Below are positions 1 through 11,250 of a stretch of 64,000 nt of DNA, in pieces. The translations under genes were made by a program, and so were the position numbers. The notes beneath the pieces are model-generated. The model searched no databases. It had not been told where the DNA came from and worked only from the letters and a program-made list of their open reading frames with translations. The DNA is from Cheiracanthium punctorium (Eukaryota > Arthropoda > Arachnida > Araneae > Cheiracanthiidae): the NCBI GenBank assembly GCA_038373885.1, contig JAWZYV010013180.1, positions 1 through 64,000 of the forward strand, written 5' to 3'. Positions within the stretch are counted from its first letter, which is position 1; each line of letters begins with the position of its first letter.

Positions 1-162
1 TAAGTTTCGGTTGTCGATAAAAAAATTCTTGCTTAAATTCGCCTAGAAAAAGGTTCGGAAAAAATACAAAACTGTGTTTTATTAATAAAAGTACTCAAGT
101 AGAGTTATTTTTGTTTCATATTTTACGTTAAAATATGTTTTCCTTTTTATAAAATGCATAAT

Positions 163-292
163 TGGCTCATAGGGAGTAATGCTAAACACGGGAGGAGGTC
201 GATCGTTGCGCCTCCTTTTCGTGCGCGGCGGAGTTGACGTTTCTCCAACGTTTCGCTTTATCTCCTTCCCCCTATTACTCCCTGGGAGCCAA
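163..292. repeat. short inverted repeat, possible MITE
   Basis: The ends GGCTCATAGGGAGTAAT (163-179) and ATTACTCCCTGGGAGCC (276-292) are near-complementary across about 95 bases of GC-richer spacer. No target duplication is clear. It could be a small foldback transposon or a chance hairpin. Confidence 0.4.
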
Positions 293-528
293 GCGGTATT
301 GGAAGGGAGATATTTCTAAACGAATGCGCATCCACCTCCGTGCATGCGCAGCAGCAAACTTTGCTAAAGCGTGGACCCTCGGCATATCGATTACGAACGC
401 TCCCATCCCACTTCTCCTAACACGTCACAAGCCAAGCCGCGGGTGGGAGGGAGAAAAAAAATCTGTGAGCCAATCATAGCTTTCGGAGATCGGAGGGAAT
501 TCCTATTTTCCCACTCGGGTTAACAGTA

Positions 529-747
529 GGCCCGTTTACATGTGAAAATGGAAAATCCCGGGTTAAAGCGGAGTACAGGGAAAATCTCTCAATGCATCAT
601 GGGAAAGCGGGGTTGACTCTGCATTAACCCTCCTTTCGACCAGGAATCTTTCTACCCCGCATTTTCCCCCCTTAAGTAGGGGAAGCGGGGTAGAAAGCAG
701 TGTAAGTCCCGGGATTTACTCCGCATTTTTGCACATGTAAACGGGCC
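529..747. mobile_element. MITE with GGCCCGTTTACATG termini
   Basis: The element starts GGCCCGTTTACATGTG and ends in the inverted form CACATGTAAACGGGCC. It is flanked on both sides by CAGTA (524-528 and 748-752), which fits a 5-bp target duplication. It is 219 bp long with no coding content. The TIR sequence is of a kind common in animal MITEs; the superfamily was not determined. Confidence 0.65.
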
Positions 748-1649
748 CAGTAACACAGCGTATCAGTGGAAGGCAGAAAAGGTAGGGGAGAGGGGAGTTA
801 GCGTAAATATGGGAAATAAAACGATCTAGTGTTTTTACGTTCGACGTAACGTCAATTGGTGATTTAAATTTTAAAATACTCAACAAAACCACTAAATTTT
901 GAAACATAGTAAATAAAGCCACATTAGCCTAAACTTTGCCAAAAAATCGTACAATTTTGCCTTGCGGCCGTATAACCGTACAACTAAGCTAAAATCCGTA
1001 CATTGTACGGCCAAACCGTACAATGTAAGGATAGATTTCATTCAAACGATGATCTATCATATAATGAAATATTGTTATTTTTCCCGTGGTTTTCTCCAGT
1101 TGTTGTAATGTGAATATTCCTTTAAAGTTCTCTTCCCAAAGGCATTCTCCCCAGCCCCCAGGGGTTGCATTTCAGTTTTTCATTTGGTTGTGCAACTGCA
1201 CCCCCTATTTGCCACCCCTGATCCCCTCATTACGCAGATAACTTTGTAGTTTTGCTGTAATTAAAAGCAGCCTTGTGGACACTATTAACAGAGAGTTGCA
1301 TAATCTAAAATTATTCGAACTCAGTTACAGACAGCGCTCAAAAGTTGCGGTTGTCTGCTTACCCAGGGCAGTCAGATTTTTAAACGGGCAAGTAAAACAA
1401 AGAATTCAGTCGCCCTTAGGGCAACCAAAAAGAAAAGAATTTTCTTTCATGGTAATTATCAAAAAGAGTAGAAAGAAAGAAACTGCTATTGTTTTATCTT
1501 TAGTGTGCTCGTTTCCTATTTGTTTACAAGCAGCCAATCACCGTCAGGACAATTCTGCCATCATAGTCAAATCAGACGTAGTCAAAAATCCATTTTTCAT
1601 AGTAACGGCCGCAATTAAAAAAAAAAAAAAATTGTATAGCAAAAGTTGC

Positions 1650-4600
1650 ATGGGCAACAAACTGTACTTGTGTTGTATTGTTTTTGGGGGATAATTTTTT
1701 TACAAATCAAAAGCAGTAATTTTTATTTTAATTGTTTTAACCATTAGTTATTTATTTTCTTAATGCTTGTAATTAACTTGGAAGTTTAATTTAAATACCT
1801 TTTGTCAGGAGATATAATGGTCTGGGTGACTCTTCTTGTATAGCTCAATAGCTTGTCTTTTTTAAATTACTACTAATTACCCCTTTTTTTTGTTGGCACT
1901 TTCTAAATAATTACCTTTTCTTTAAATTAATTCTGCCTTTGTTTGCCCTGTCTCCGGAGGTGTAATTTTAATTATCATGTAAATTCTGTCGATTTTCTGC
2001 TGACTATTAAGTTTCCCTCTCTCTTCAATAGCCTAACTCACTTCTTGCCATAATCACTTGTTCATGTCCGGTTTTTAATTATTTTTACTCACTTCTAATT
2101 TAATTTTTACTCCAAATTTTACCCAGGGTTGTCTCGGACGATTAGCTATCTCCCGCTAAAATTTTAGGAAATTTAATAACGTTTTTAATGCATTTTTGAT
2201 CGATTAAGTATTTTTTTTTCCCCAATTCAAGATGACCGCTCTTGCTTCACCCTAGCCAAGATCGTTTCTTCTCCGCGTGTAGAAGCTTCTTACCGGTCGC
2301 TAGCCGCCATTTTCTTCATCTTCCTTTCCTTCCCCCCTCGTTCGTGTTTCGCAGGCCGGAACTCACTGGAATGTTCTCGAACCTCCGAGGCAGAGATGGC
2401 ATGCTCTGATTGGTCCACGTCACTGGCGTCTCTGGTAGCCCCGCGTGAGCGAGGAGAAAGCTGGATCATTTGGGAGTCGTGGTCTGGTGGAGTGCAGACG
2501 TGTGTGATTCGAAAAGGGACTTTTATCGGTACAGCGCAACAGCTTTGTCTTTCTTTTTTCTACGAGGATGTGATCTTTTTAGCGCTCGTAGGCCAGGGGG
2601 CCAGAACGTCATGGAGATCACCATCGCAATTTGTTTAATTTCTTCTGGTTACATATTTCATTTAATGTTTCATTTCATCCGAGTTTTAACGATCACGTCA
2701 TGCGGCACATGCCTCTACAATGTCGGCTCAAGTTCCTCCTGCACATCCACCTGTCCTATGCCATGAAAAGTTGAGTTCTCCGTAAATCGTTTTCTGCGGC
2801 CTCATGCCCCTTTTGGCCTAGCGTTTACACCTTTACACACGGCGCTATTCAGCAACCTGAAATCGCCACGTCGATGTGGTCGTGTCATGACATCGTTCAA
2901 CACCAACGCCTCCTCTCTGCCCACATCTACAGCTCGAGATGACGTCCAGAGTCTCCGATGCTACGTGCCATAGCGACTAAAGCTCAGATGCACCACAACG
3001 ACGCCCAACCGACGTGACTGGAGCACCCGACCCAGTGTTTCGGCTGATGCAACCGGTGAGCTTGTTCCAATTTCCTCTCTTTCCGACCATCCTCAAGAAC
3101 TCTAGTACCACCAGGGAGTCAAAATTCCATCCATCTAACATTTCTAGCTAACCTAAAAATCCCAGAAGTTTTAAATAGTAAAATTACCACTGTGAAATAA
3201 TCATGTTCTGCTTCCATTTAAAATCTTTTGGGCTATTTTTTTTTTTTTTGTAATATCTTGTTGCTGTGTGTGCTCTGACAAAATTTTGATATGACAATTT
3301 TTTTTTCAACTTTTTTTAATTTGGGAATAAAAAGGGGGGGGGGAACTAAAGCACCTTGAAAATTCCTAAAGGAATCTTGGGAGGTCTGATGTTAATTTCT
3401 TTGTTTTGAATAAACTTTCTTTTTATTTGTTATGTTCTAAATTCCTAATATTTAAGTTCCTAAATGTAGTTACAAGTAAGGGGTTTGAAAGAAATTTTTT
3501 TTTGGACCTTAAGGTCCTGTAAGGGTTTGGCATAGGGATTGTTGTGAGGGGCTCATCAGGCCAGTCAAATTTTTTTTTTTTTTTTTTGTGATGATGATTT
3601 CCATTTTTTTTTTCACTTTAATGACGAATGTGCAAAAGGTCTGAATTATTTATGTATACATAAACTTGAGTACCCAAATTATATGTTTCAGAGATCCTAA
3701 GGAATATGCCACAAATCCTAAGCTTATTTTTTTTAATGAATATCAATTGTTCCCAAAATGCCAAGTTTCCGACCCTATTGTATTGTTGTGTTGTGCAAGA
3801 ATAAATTGAGTTGGTGATCTTCTATTTGTCTCTGTGTTTATTTTACCACACTTCTAACACACACATCAGGCAAGGCTGAGAACTTTGTGTTATTTTAAGG
3901 TTGTTCTTCGAAAAAAAAGAACTCTGTTTTTAGTCTTGGTACACAAATTGAAATAAACTAGTAGCACCATAGTCTCCAAAAAATTCCAGATGGTTATTCA
4001 TAAGCTGTTTTACACACTACGATAAGCGAAAACGCTGTGGCTTTTGTGAAATTTTCAGAAAAAATTCTTAAACATGGATTTGAGCTGCAAGATTTTTCGA
4101 AGAGTGACACGCTTTGCGAAAATTTCCGATTTTTAAGAATTTTTTCTAAAAATATTGAAACTGATACAGATTGGCCTGCCTTCGCAGTATGTAATACAGC
4201 TTGTAAAGAGACAGTTTCAAAATTTTGAAGTGCCTGGCATAATTAGTTTATTTGTAATTATGTACCAAAATCACATGATTTTTTCGAATAACACCGTTAA
4301 CTAACTACTGTAGACACAACGCATGGTCAAATCTTAACTCTGTTTTGGAAACTTGCTTAATTAGAAATCAAAATTTTTACCTAGCTAAACCTATGTTCAC
4401 AGCAGTAGCAGCAATATACTACACTTGGGGGCGACCAAAATAATTTCAGATTGCCCGAGGGGCAGCACAAAAAGAAAACAAAACACAAGATTCTACCCTT
4501 GGTTACAGACATTGCGGATAAAAGTTATTTGTAAAAATATTTCATGTTAATGTACGAGCTATTTTGCTTCAATATTGTCATTTCTAAAACTTTTTGTTTT

Positions 4601-4666
4601 GACTTTACCCCCTTTTTAATTAGTATTTCTTTCTACAGAAAAAAGAAGTCTTCCCATGTTAAGTGA
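1650..4666 (+). pseudogene. decayed left-arm copy of small two-exon gene
   Basis: This is the counterpart of the intact reading frame at 13755-13453 on the minus strand. The start codon is at 1650-1652 and the first seven codons are kept. The 2.75 kb insertion at 1671-4423 then separates codon 7 from the rest of exon 1 (4423 onward). Downstream of the insertion, two bases present in the right arm are missing after ATTTCAGA, which shifts the frame. Exon 2 begins after a good 3' splice site (CAG at 4636-4638). A cysteine codon TGT in the right arm is TGA here (4664-4666). Three independent lesions show this copy is dead. The order of events is not known, but an early insertion followed by decay is the simplest reading. 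Confidence 0.55.
1671..4423. mobile_element. 2.75 kb insertion in left arm, solo-LTR-like
   Basis: The segment is absent from the right arm, where the flanking bases are contiguous. It is bounded by CTTG (1667-1670 and 4424-4427), or ACTTG if one base more is counted. It runs from TGTTGTATTG to CAATATACTACA, an imperfect inverted terminal repeat with TG...CA ends, as in LTRs. The middle (about 2270-2500 and 2830-3060) is clearly GC-richer than its surroundings and could hold a promoter. AATAAA motifs follow near 3323, 3407 and 3800. Two short overlapping reading frames (2396-2638, 2470-2766) match nothing I recognise. A very large solo LTR fits best. A non-autonomous DNA transposon is the alternative. 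Confidence 0.5.
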
Positions 4667-4739
4667 GTCCTTTGTGACACAGCTAGAGTGAAAGAACCTG
4701 AACACTAATATCATAGGTTCCCGCAAGACTCAATAATGT

Positions 4740-4975
4740 AAGTGTTAATTTTAGTAATACCATGTGTTACTGAGTATGTAATGAAGCTATCAACAAATTC
4801 TTTATGTATGGTAATGTACAATGTAGGGATGCACTGAATATTCGGTATACTGGCAGTATACCTATTCGACAGTATACCGTGACGGTTCGGCCAAATACTT
4901 AAATATTCGACAACTGAATAGTAAACAAATTTAAGTATTCCCCAATTAGTAAACAAATACATATTTTTTATATCA
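4740..4975. repeat. remnant of TAGGGATGCAC-type element
   Basis: The stretch contains TAGGGATGCACTGAATATTCGG-like sequence, split here as TAGGGATGCACTGAATATT and following bases, then a run of overlapping GGTATACTG/CAGTATACC inverted pieces. It is mirrored at 13199-13440. TAGGGATGCAC ends are typical of hAT-type MITEs. No target duplication was found. An 83-codon frame on the minus strand of this arm, and its mirror, differ mainly at amino-acid-changing positions, so they are not coding. Confidence 0.35.
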
Positions 4976-5486
4976 GGAATGAAAGATATAGTATAGTACC
5001 ATAGTACTAAATTGATTCAAGTTGTTACTAATATCACATGTGAATAAGCGTTAGAAACCCGTATAAAGTCCTCCTACCAAGGCACCCCCATCCTTGGCAG
5101 ATAGTCCTAACGTAGCATTCCACAATCACATAAAAAAAAACCAATATCCCAATGAAATTAGTGTTAATGTAAGAGAAAACACTCACATGTTAAATTTGAA
5201 TTTTGTTGCTTTTCAGTTTTTCTTAAATCATGACACATTGTATTAACCTGTGCTATTACTAACTGATTTAAATTTGAAACAGTAACCAGGAAAAAAAAAA
5301 CTGATAACATTAAGGTAATTAACTCCTAAAGTAATCAATACATGCTTATTCATTAGGGATGAGAATTCATTTGTGGTGAATAGTCACTGTTATGCCATAA
5401 AAGTGTCATTTGTTTATATTTAAATTCTAGATTTCCCTATAAAAACAATTTTATGGAAATTTACCTTCCATGGCCAACCTAAAATT

Positions 5487-5661
5487 GGTACTTACGTATT
5501 ATCCCGGTGGTCATTCCAGCCAAATTATTTTTCCGTCAAATGAGTTGCCAAACTGTTGCCCCAATCATATTCAAAACCATTAATAATTTCATATATCCGG
5601 CATTTCTCTTGGCAAAAAAATTGCTAGTCTTGGCGGACTGCCGGGATAATACAAAAGTACC
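5487..5661. mobile_element. hAT-type MITE, GGTACTTACG family (left arm)
   Basis: The TIRs are GGTACTTACGTATTATCC at the left and the inverted GGATAATACAAAAGTACC at the right. The element is flanked by an exact 8-bp direct repeat CTAAAATT (5479-5486 and 5662-5669), the duplication length of hAT transposases. Related copies are at 12522-12695 and 60589-60833. Confidence 0.8.
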
Positions 5662-5741
5662 CTAAAATTTATCACTAACAGTCTGTTATCTGTTATTACT
5701 TTTTTTTCTCTACCAAGTCTAAGCAAATTTTGGGTGCCACT

Positions 5742-5902
5742 CAGGGGCGTATCCAAGGGGGGGGGGGTCAGACCCCCCTTGAGAAATTTTTTGCCATACA
5801 AAATGTATATTCTTCACTACATTATCACACACACACGTATACATATATATGAGTTGTAGTAGTCGTAACCCCTCCAGTGAAAAATTTCTGGCTACGCCCC
5901 TG
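5742..5902. mobile_element. hAT-type MITE, CAGGGGCGTA family (left arm)
   Basis: It begins CAGGGGCGTATCC, ends GGCTACGCCCCTG, and is flanked by exact GTGCCACT (5734-5741 and 5903-5910). It is 161 bp with G- and C-homopolymer runs inside. The family recurs at 12268-12442, 15628-15837 and 25534-25679, and as a fragment near 26272. Confidence 0.85.
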
Positions 5903-6362
5903 GTGCCACTAATAATACTTAACTCAAACTAAAACCCAATCTAATTAAGAATTCTTGGATCTTGGGATCAAACTTGCTAGTTAGTATTGTTTCATTAATT
6001 AATTGAAAAACTAGTATAAAACAGCATAGCATACAATTTTGATATGTTTTGAAATGAACAATGTATTTTTTAATTAATAGTTTTTCCAATATCAATGTTT
6101 AAAATATTCATCAATTTTATTTTTTTTTTTCTGTCAGAGTATATTATTTTAAGAGTAAAAGAGAGTAACAAAAAGTCAAATCTGATTCTTAGCTAATTAT
6201 TAATTTAAAAATGCAAAATTTCCCGATTTTGATGGGGAAACTTACTAGTTTCATTCTGATAATTTAAACCTTTCAGCCAACCATGTGGTTAAAATATTTT
6301 AGCTAATTTTATTGTGTAGCAATTACATGTCTGAAGAGCTTTCCTTTTTCTTTCTTTTGTAG

Positions 6363-6448
6363 CTGCTGCTGCTTTGAAGTTTAAGCAGAAGGACAAGGAG
6401 GTTTTGGCAAATATGTTTGGTCGAAGTTTAGTTGAAGCATCTGATTAG
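6363..6448 (+). CDS. putative terminal coding exon (left arm)
   Basis: A strong polypyrimidine tract (CTTTCCTTTTTCTTTCTTTTGTAG, ending 6362) precedes 86 bases. Read with two leading bases, these are open and encode AAALKFKQKDKEV then LANMFGRSLVEASD, followed by TAG (6446-6448) and AATAAA-like sequence at once. The lysine-rich, alanine-starting segment looks protein-like. The right-arm copy (11792-11719) keeps the frame and differs by an in-frame loss of four codons and one Ala-to-Thr change. Nothing here tells me which protein it belongs to. It may be the last exon of the small gene starting at 1650/13755, since a GTGACA donor inside exon 2 of that gene would give the right phase, but no transcript evidence is available. 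Confidence 0.45.
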
Positions 6449-6915
6449 AATAAAAAAAAGATTCGTGTTTCAGATTGTTCCTTAACATTTGATATTGTGG
6501 ACAATTATACTGAAAACTTATAAAGATAATTTTGTTTTAAAAAATAAAATATGAAAATCTGTTTCATGTAATTTTTTGGAAAGAAAACTTAATTTGAAGT
6601 GTGTTTATAATTAGGGATATTTATAATATTAAAAATTTACAGTACTAATTTTTTACCAGTGTTAATCCTTTTCCAGTAAGCTGTTTAAAGCGCATTTTGT
6701 TTTGCATGAATTAAAACTTAAATTAGTTTTTAAAATTCACAATTGTGCAATTTTAAGCATTACTCAATTTTAATAGCATTTCCAATTTAATGAAAATCTT
6801 AAAATATAGCCCAAAAAAGATTTTAATCCATTTATTCCAAATCAAAATTTATTTATTTTAATATTTTCTTCTTCTGTTGTTTACAACCAATAATATTTGC
6901 TTTTCGATCAAGTTA

Positions 6916-7345
6916 CAGTAGAACCCTGATTATCCAAGGTGGTCAGAATCAAACATGCCTCGGATAACACTGACAATCATAATCACAATTACAGTTTTAA
7001 ACGTACTGCAGATCATGTCCAGACTTCGAAACGATTACAGTCAAATGTAATTCCCTATAAGAATGCTATTTTATGAATTCTACAGAAATAGTGTAATAAA
7101 ATTGCATTACTTCAGAATTTTCGGAATATTTGATTTCACTAAGATCAAGATTACTACCTTTTTGCAAATTTAACAGTAACTGGTCATAATCCTTTTAGGA
7201 ATTGGCCATAGTCGTAATCCTTATCAATTCTTGTAATCAATTGCAGATGGGTGTGTAATCATCCGAAGTCTGATCATGAATCTTTTACATTAACCAAGGT
7301 GTCACATTGAATATCATGGAGTATTGCATAACCAAGGTTCTACTG
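6916..7345. mobile_element. Tigger/pogo-type MITE (left arm)
   Basis: The TIR is CAGTAGAACCCTGATTATCC at the left and its inverted form ATAACCAAGGTTCTACTG at the right, with a TA duplication on each side. It is 430 bp with no coding sequence. CAGTAGAACC termini and TA duplications are typical of pogo/Tigger-class elements. The mirrored copy is at 10821-11250. Confidence 0.8.
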
Positions 7346-8476
7346 TACTTTGAAACATTATAAAAAAATGTATTTAATCACTCGTAACTGGAATTATGAT
7401 TCACCCCTCATTTTTAATGAAATCCAAAGGCTTAAGAGATTAGCTTTTAATACAAATATATTGAAAATGAATTCATTGTATCTAAGATGCATTAGTGCTT
7501 CATTGAAATTAATTTAAATTAGGGGGGGGGGAGAAATAACCTCCAATGGCAAATTACATTTTGTGGGAAACATTTCAAGGTAAGTACAGAGTAAAAAAAA
7601 GAAATATGAGCATATTACTGGAATTTTTTTTTTCTTTAATAGCTATTATCTTACTCGAAGAAAAGCTCTATTAATACTTCCTGCCCCCTCCCTTTTCCCT
7701 TTACACGTATGGCAAACATTTATTGTATACTTAACTAAAACTATTTTTAAAAAAGTATGTATCTTCCCTTTTCTTTAAATTAAGAAAGTGACACAATAAT
7801 CCTGCTTACCTACTATATAAAATAAGAAGTTAAATGTAGCCCTAAGTTTGAATTTTCCCGAATCAATGCTGCTTGCTTTTAAACCTAGGCTTTTCCACTT
7901 GGAATATTTATTTCTTTTTTCCAGATTTAGCAATTATATCAAAGGATTTAAAGTAACACTTACTTCCCCAAACAGAGAAAAAATATAAAGGGAATAAACA
8001 CAATGTATTTTCACATATGTAAGTACATAAATTCTAGAAGAATATATTTGAGTCCCCGCAACTCGCACAATCTTTCTGAAAAATTCTAGGTAAACTGTGT
8101 TGACCAAAGAAAAGAGTATGCAGTTTGATTTAACACTGAGGTTGTTATAGCAGAGCTCAGCTGTATTAATTAAAAGTATATTGTCTTTGTGGATTTTATG
8201 AGTAGTGGCTACTATAAAATCCAAAGTAAATTATATATTTTATAGGTGATTATAAAATAGCTTTCTATATTAAAAGTTTCAACTATATTTGTTCAAGCTT
8301 TTAATTGTACTCTACAATATAAATTGCTGCACAATTTCAGTATTAAAGGCCTTTACGTTCTCCAAAAGGTGAGTCAGAATCTGCGTGAAGAATGATCTTT
8401 TAGCACCATCAAATGAAAACTCATGTACAAAAATTTTTTTCCCAGTCATTAAAAAAAAAAAAAAAAAAAAAAAAAC

Positions 8477-8892
8477 ATGTTTCAGCTAACCTATTAAAGA
8501 ATCAGGTCAAAATTGTATGTTTGGGCTCCTACTTGTGAGGGAAAATATTGATTGTAAAAGAAATTGGGGGGGGGGGGACTTGACTAATTAATATTTCACA
8601 TGTAGACATTTTTTTGGTTTGAAATTATAACTCAAAAGAGAATTTTTTAATGCTTTAAAATGAAATGAAAAATTTTCTGTAGTTAACTACAGAAAATTTT
8701 TCATTTCATTTTAAAGCATTAAAAAATTCTCTTTTGAGTTAGAATTTCAAACAAAAAAAAAGGTCTACATGTGAAATATTAATTAGTCAAGCCCCCCCCC
8801 CCAATTCCTTTTACAATCAATATTTTCCCTCACAAGTAGGAGCCCAAACATACAATGTTGACCTGATTCTTTAATAGGTTAGCTGAAACATG
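8477..8892. repeat. short uninterrupted palindrome at the arm junction
   Basis: Two arms of about 208 bp meet directly at GTTAAC (8682-8687) with no spacer. The arms run from ACATGTTTCAGCTAACC inward and are nearly identical, apart from A/T and G/C homopolymer length. The outer ends are framed by poly-A (8451-8475) and poly-T (8894-8920). The left half belongs to the left arm of the giant palindrome. Extruded as a cruciform, this would be a very stable hairpin. Confidence 0.9.
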
Positions 8893-8920
8893 TCTTTTTT
8901 TTTTTTTTTTTTTTTTTTTT

Positions 8921-9250
8921 TAGCACAGAGATATTGCCCAATATCAAAATTACAATATTGGGCAATATTAAATGGACCTCCCCCTAAATGATATTCCTGA
9001 ATATTATTTTTTGACATTCAGAGATATCAGTTTCCAACATTTCTGAATATTGTTTTCAGATATCCAGGAATATCTTTTTCTGATATTCGTAAATATTATT
9101 TTTTGACATTGAGGAATATTGGTTTCCAACATTTCTGAATATTGTTTTAAGATATCCAGGAATATCTTTTTCTGATATTCCTAAATATTATTTTTTGACA
9201 TTGAGCAATATTGGTTTCCAACATTTCTGAATATTGTTTTCATGTTTCTC
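8921..9250. repeat. 92-bp tandem repeats after TAGCACAGAGATATTG end
   Basis: This starts with TAGCACAGAGATATTGCCC, then short inverted pieces around CAATATTGGGCAATATT. Next come three tandem units of about 92 bp, each with the marks GACATT, TTTCCAACATTTCTGAATATTG and AGATATCCAGGAATATC. Equivalent marks fall at 9013, 9105 and 9197. A related copy in reverse orientation is at 17284-17683, where the terminus reads CTCTGTGCTACCTGGG. Confidence 0.75.
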
Positions 9251-9252
9251 CC

Positions 9253-9700
9253 ATCAGGGAAAATATTGATTGTAAAAGAAATTGGGGGGGGGGGGGACTT
9301 GACTAATTAATATTTCACATGTAGACATTTTTTTGGTTTGAAATTATAACTCAAAAGAGAATTTTTTAATGCTTTAAAATGAAATGAAAAATTTTCTGTA
9401 GTTAACTACAGAAAATTATAACTCAAAAGAGAATTTTTTAATGCTTTAAAATGAAATGAAAATTTTTCTGTAGTTAACTACAGAAAATTTTTCATTTCAT
9501 TTTAAAGCATTAAAAAAGTCTCTTTTGAGTTATAATTTCAAACAAAAAAAAAGGTCTACATGTGAAATATTAATTAGTCAAGTCCCCCTCCACTCCCCAA
9601 TTTCTTTTACAATCAATATTTTCCCTCACAAGTAGGAGCCCAAACATACAATATTCACCTGATTCCTTAACAGGTTAGCTGAAACATGTCTTTTTTTTTT
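9253..9700. repeat. second short palindrome with internal 70-bp duplication
   Basis: It uses the same unit as 8477-8892. GTTAACTAC centres occur twice (about 9401 and 9473) because roughly 70 bases are duplicated between them. The right half continues into the right arm of the giant palindrome. Together with 8477-8892 it forms a palindrome-within-palindrome centre. Confidence 0.8.
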
Positions 9701-10820
9701 TTTTTTTTTTAAATGACTGTGAAAAAAATTTTTGTACATGAGTTTTTATTTGATGGTGCTAAAAGATCATTCTTCACGCAAGAACCTTTTGGATTTCTCA
9801 CCTTTTGGAGAACGTAAAGGCCTTTAATACTGAAATTGTGCAGCAATTTATATTGTAGAGTACAATTAAAAGCTTAAACAAATATAGTTGAAACTTTTAA
9901 TATAGAAAGCTATTTTATAATCACCTATAAAATATAAAATTTACTTTGGATTTTATAGTAGCCACTACTCATAAAATCCACAAAGACAATATACTTTTAA
10001 TTAATACAGCTCTGCTATAACAACCTCAGTGTTAAATCAAACTGCATACTCTTTTCTTTGGTCAACACAGTTTACCTAGAATTTTTCAGAAAGATTGTGC
10101 GAGTTGCGGGGACTCAAATATATTCTTCTAGAATTTATGTACTTACATATGTGAAAATACATTGTGTTTATTCCCTTTATATTTTTTCTCTGTTTGGGGA
10201 AGTAAGTGTTACTTTAAATCCTTTGATATAATTGCTAAATCTGGAAAAAAGAAATAAATATTCCAAGTGGAAAAGCCCAGGTTTAAAAGCAAGCAGCATT
10301 GATTCGGGAAAATTCAAACTTAGGGCTACATTTAACTTCTTATTTTATATAGTAGGTAAGCAGGATTATTGTGTCACTTTCTTAATTTAAAGAAAAGGGA
10401 AGATACATACTTTTTTAAAAATAGTTTTAGTTAAAGTATACAATAAATGTTTGCCATACGTGTAAAGGGAAAAGGGAGGGGGCAGGAAGTATTAATAGAG
10501 CTTTTCTTCGAGTAAGATAATAGCTATTAAAGAAAAAAAAAATTCCAGTAATATGCTCATATTTCTTTTTTTTACTCTGTACTTACCTTGAAATGTTTCC
10601 CACAAAATGTAATTTGCCATTGGAGGTTATTTCTCCCCCCCCCCTAATTTAAATTAATTTCAATGAAGCACTAATGCATCTTAGATACAATGAATTCATT
10701 TTCAATATATTTGTATTAAAAGTTAATCTCTTAAGCCTTTGGATTTCATTAAAAATTAGGGCTGAATCATAATTCCAGTTACGAGTGATTAAATACATTT
10801 TTTTATAATGTTTCAAAGTA

Positions 10821-11250
10821 CAGTAGAACCTTGGTTATGCAATGCTCCATGATATTCAATGTGACACCTTGGTTAATGTAAAAGATTCATGATCAGACTT
10901 CGGATGATTACACATCCATCTGCAATTGATTACAAGAATTGATAAGGATTACGACTATGGCCAATTCCTAAAAGGATTATGACCAGTTACTGTTAAATTT
11001 GCAAAAAGGTAGTAATCTTGATCTTAGTGAAATCAAATATTCCGAAAATTCTGAAGTAATGCAATTTTATTACACTATTTCTATAGAATTCATAAAATAG
11101 CATTCTTATAGGGAATTACATTTGACTGTAATCGTTTCGAAGTCTGGACATGATCTGCAGTATGTTTAAAACTGTAATTGTGATTATGATTGTCAGTGTT
11201 ATCCGAGGCATGTTTGATTCTGACCACCTTGGATAATCAGGGTTCTACTG
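10821..11250. mobile_element. Tigger/pogo-type MITE (right arm)
   Basis: This is the mirror of 6916-7345: CAGTAGAACCTTGG start, GGTTCTACTG end, TA on both sides, 430 bp. It was duplicated with the arm rather than inserted separately. Confidence 0.8.

Larger units (their letters stand above)
1..1047. other. AT-rich flank left of the giant palindrome
   Basis: No convincing gene is visible. The stretch holds two short inverted-repeat elements, listed separately. Near 930-1020 it has a run of short palindromic pieces built on CCGTACATTGTACGG. The same motif occurs inside the MITE at 42238-42518, so this is probably a remnant of that family. The short reading frames here have no recognisable similarity. 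Confidence 0.5.
1048..8684 (+). repeat. left arm of giant palindrome
   Basis: Read forward, this arm matches the reverse complement of 9477-14367 almost throughout. The outer boundary is at GATGATCTATCATATAATG (about 1048), mirrored near 14367. Apart from the insertion 1671-4423 the arms are collinear, and each is about 4.9 kb. Differences are scattered substitutions and small indels, so the arms are diverged copies rather than one sequence read twice. Three MITEs with intact target duplications (5487, 5742, 6916) occupy equivalent places in the other arm, so they inserted before the duplication. Pieces of a small gene lie on the plus strand here. Confidence 0.9.

Noticed and set aside
1275..1694. 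Reading frames of 139 and 124 codons mirrored in both palindrome arms (1275-1694 plus, 13766-14140 minus)
   Set aside because: Shared only because the arms are duplicates. The visible differences between the two translations are nearly all amino-acid changes, and the frames run into a poly-A tract.
4711..4962. 83-codon frame mirrored at 13199-13450
   Set aside because: It overlaps a TAGGGATGCAC-type repeat remnant, and most arm-to-arm differences are non-synonymous.
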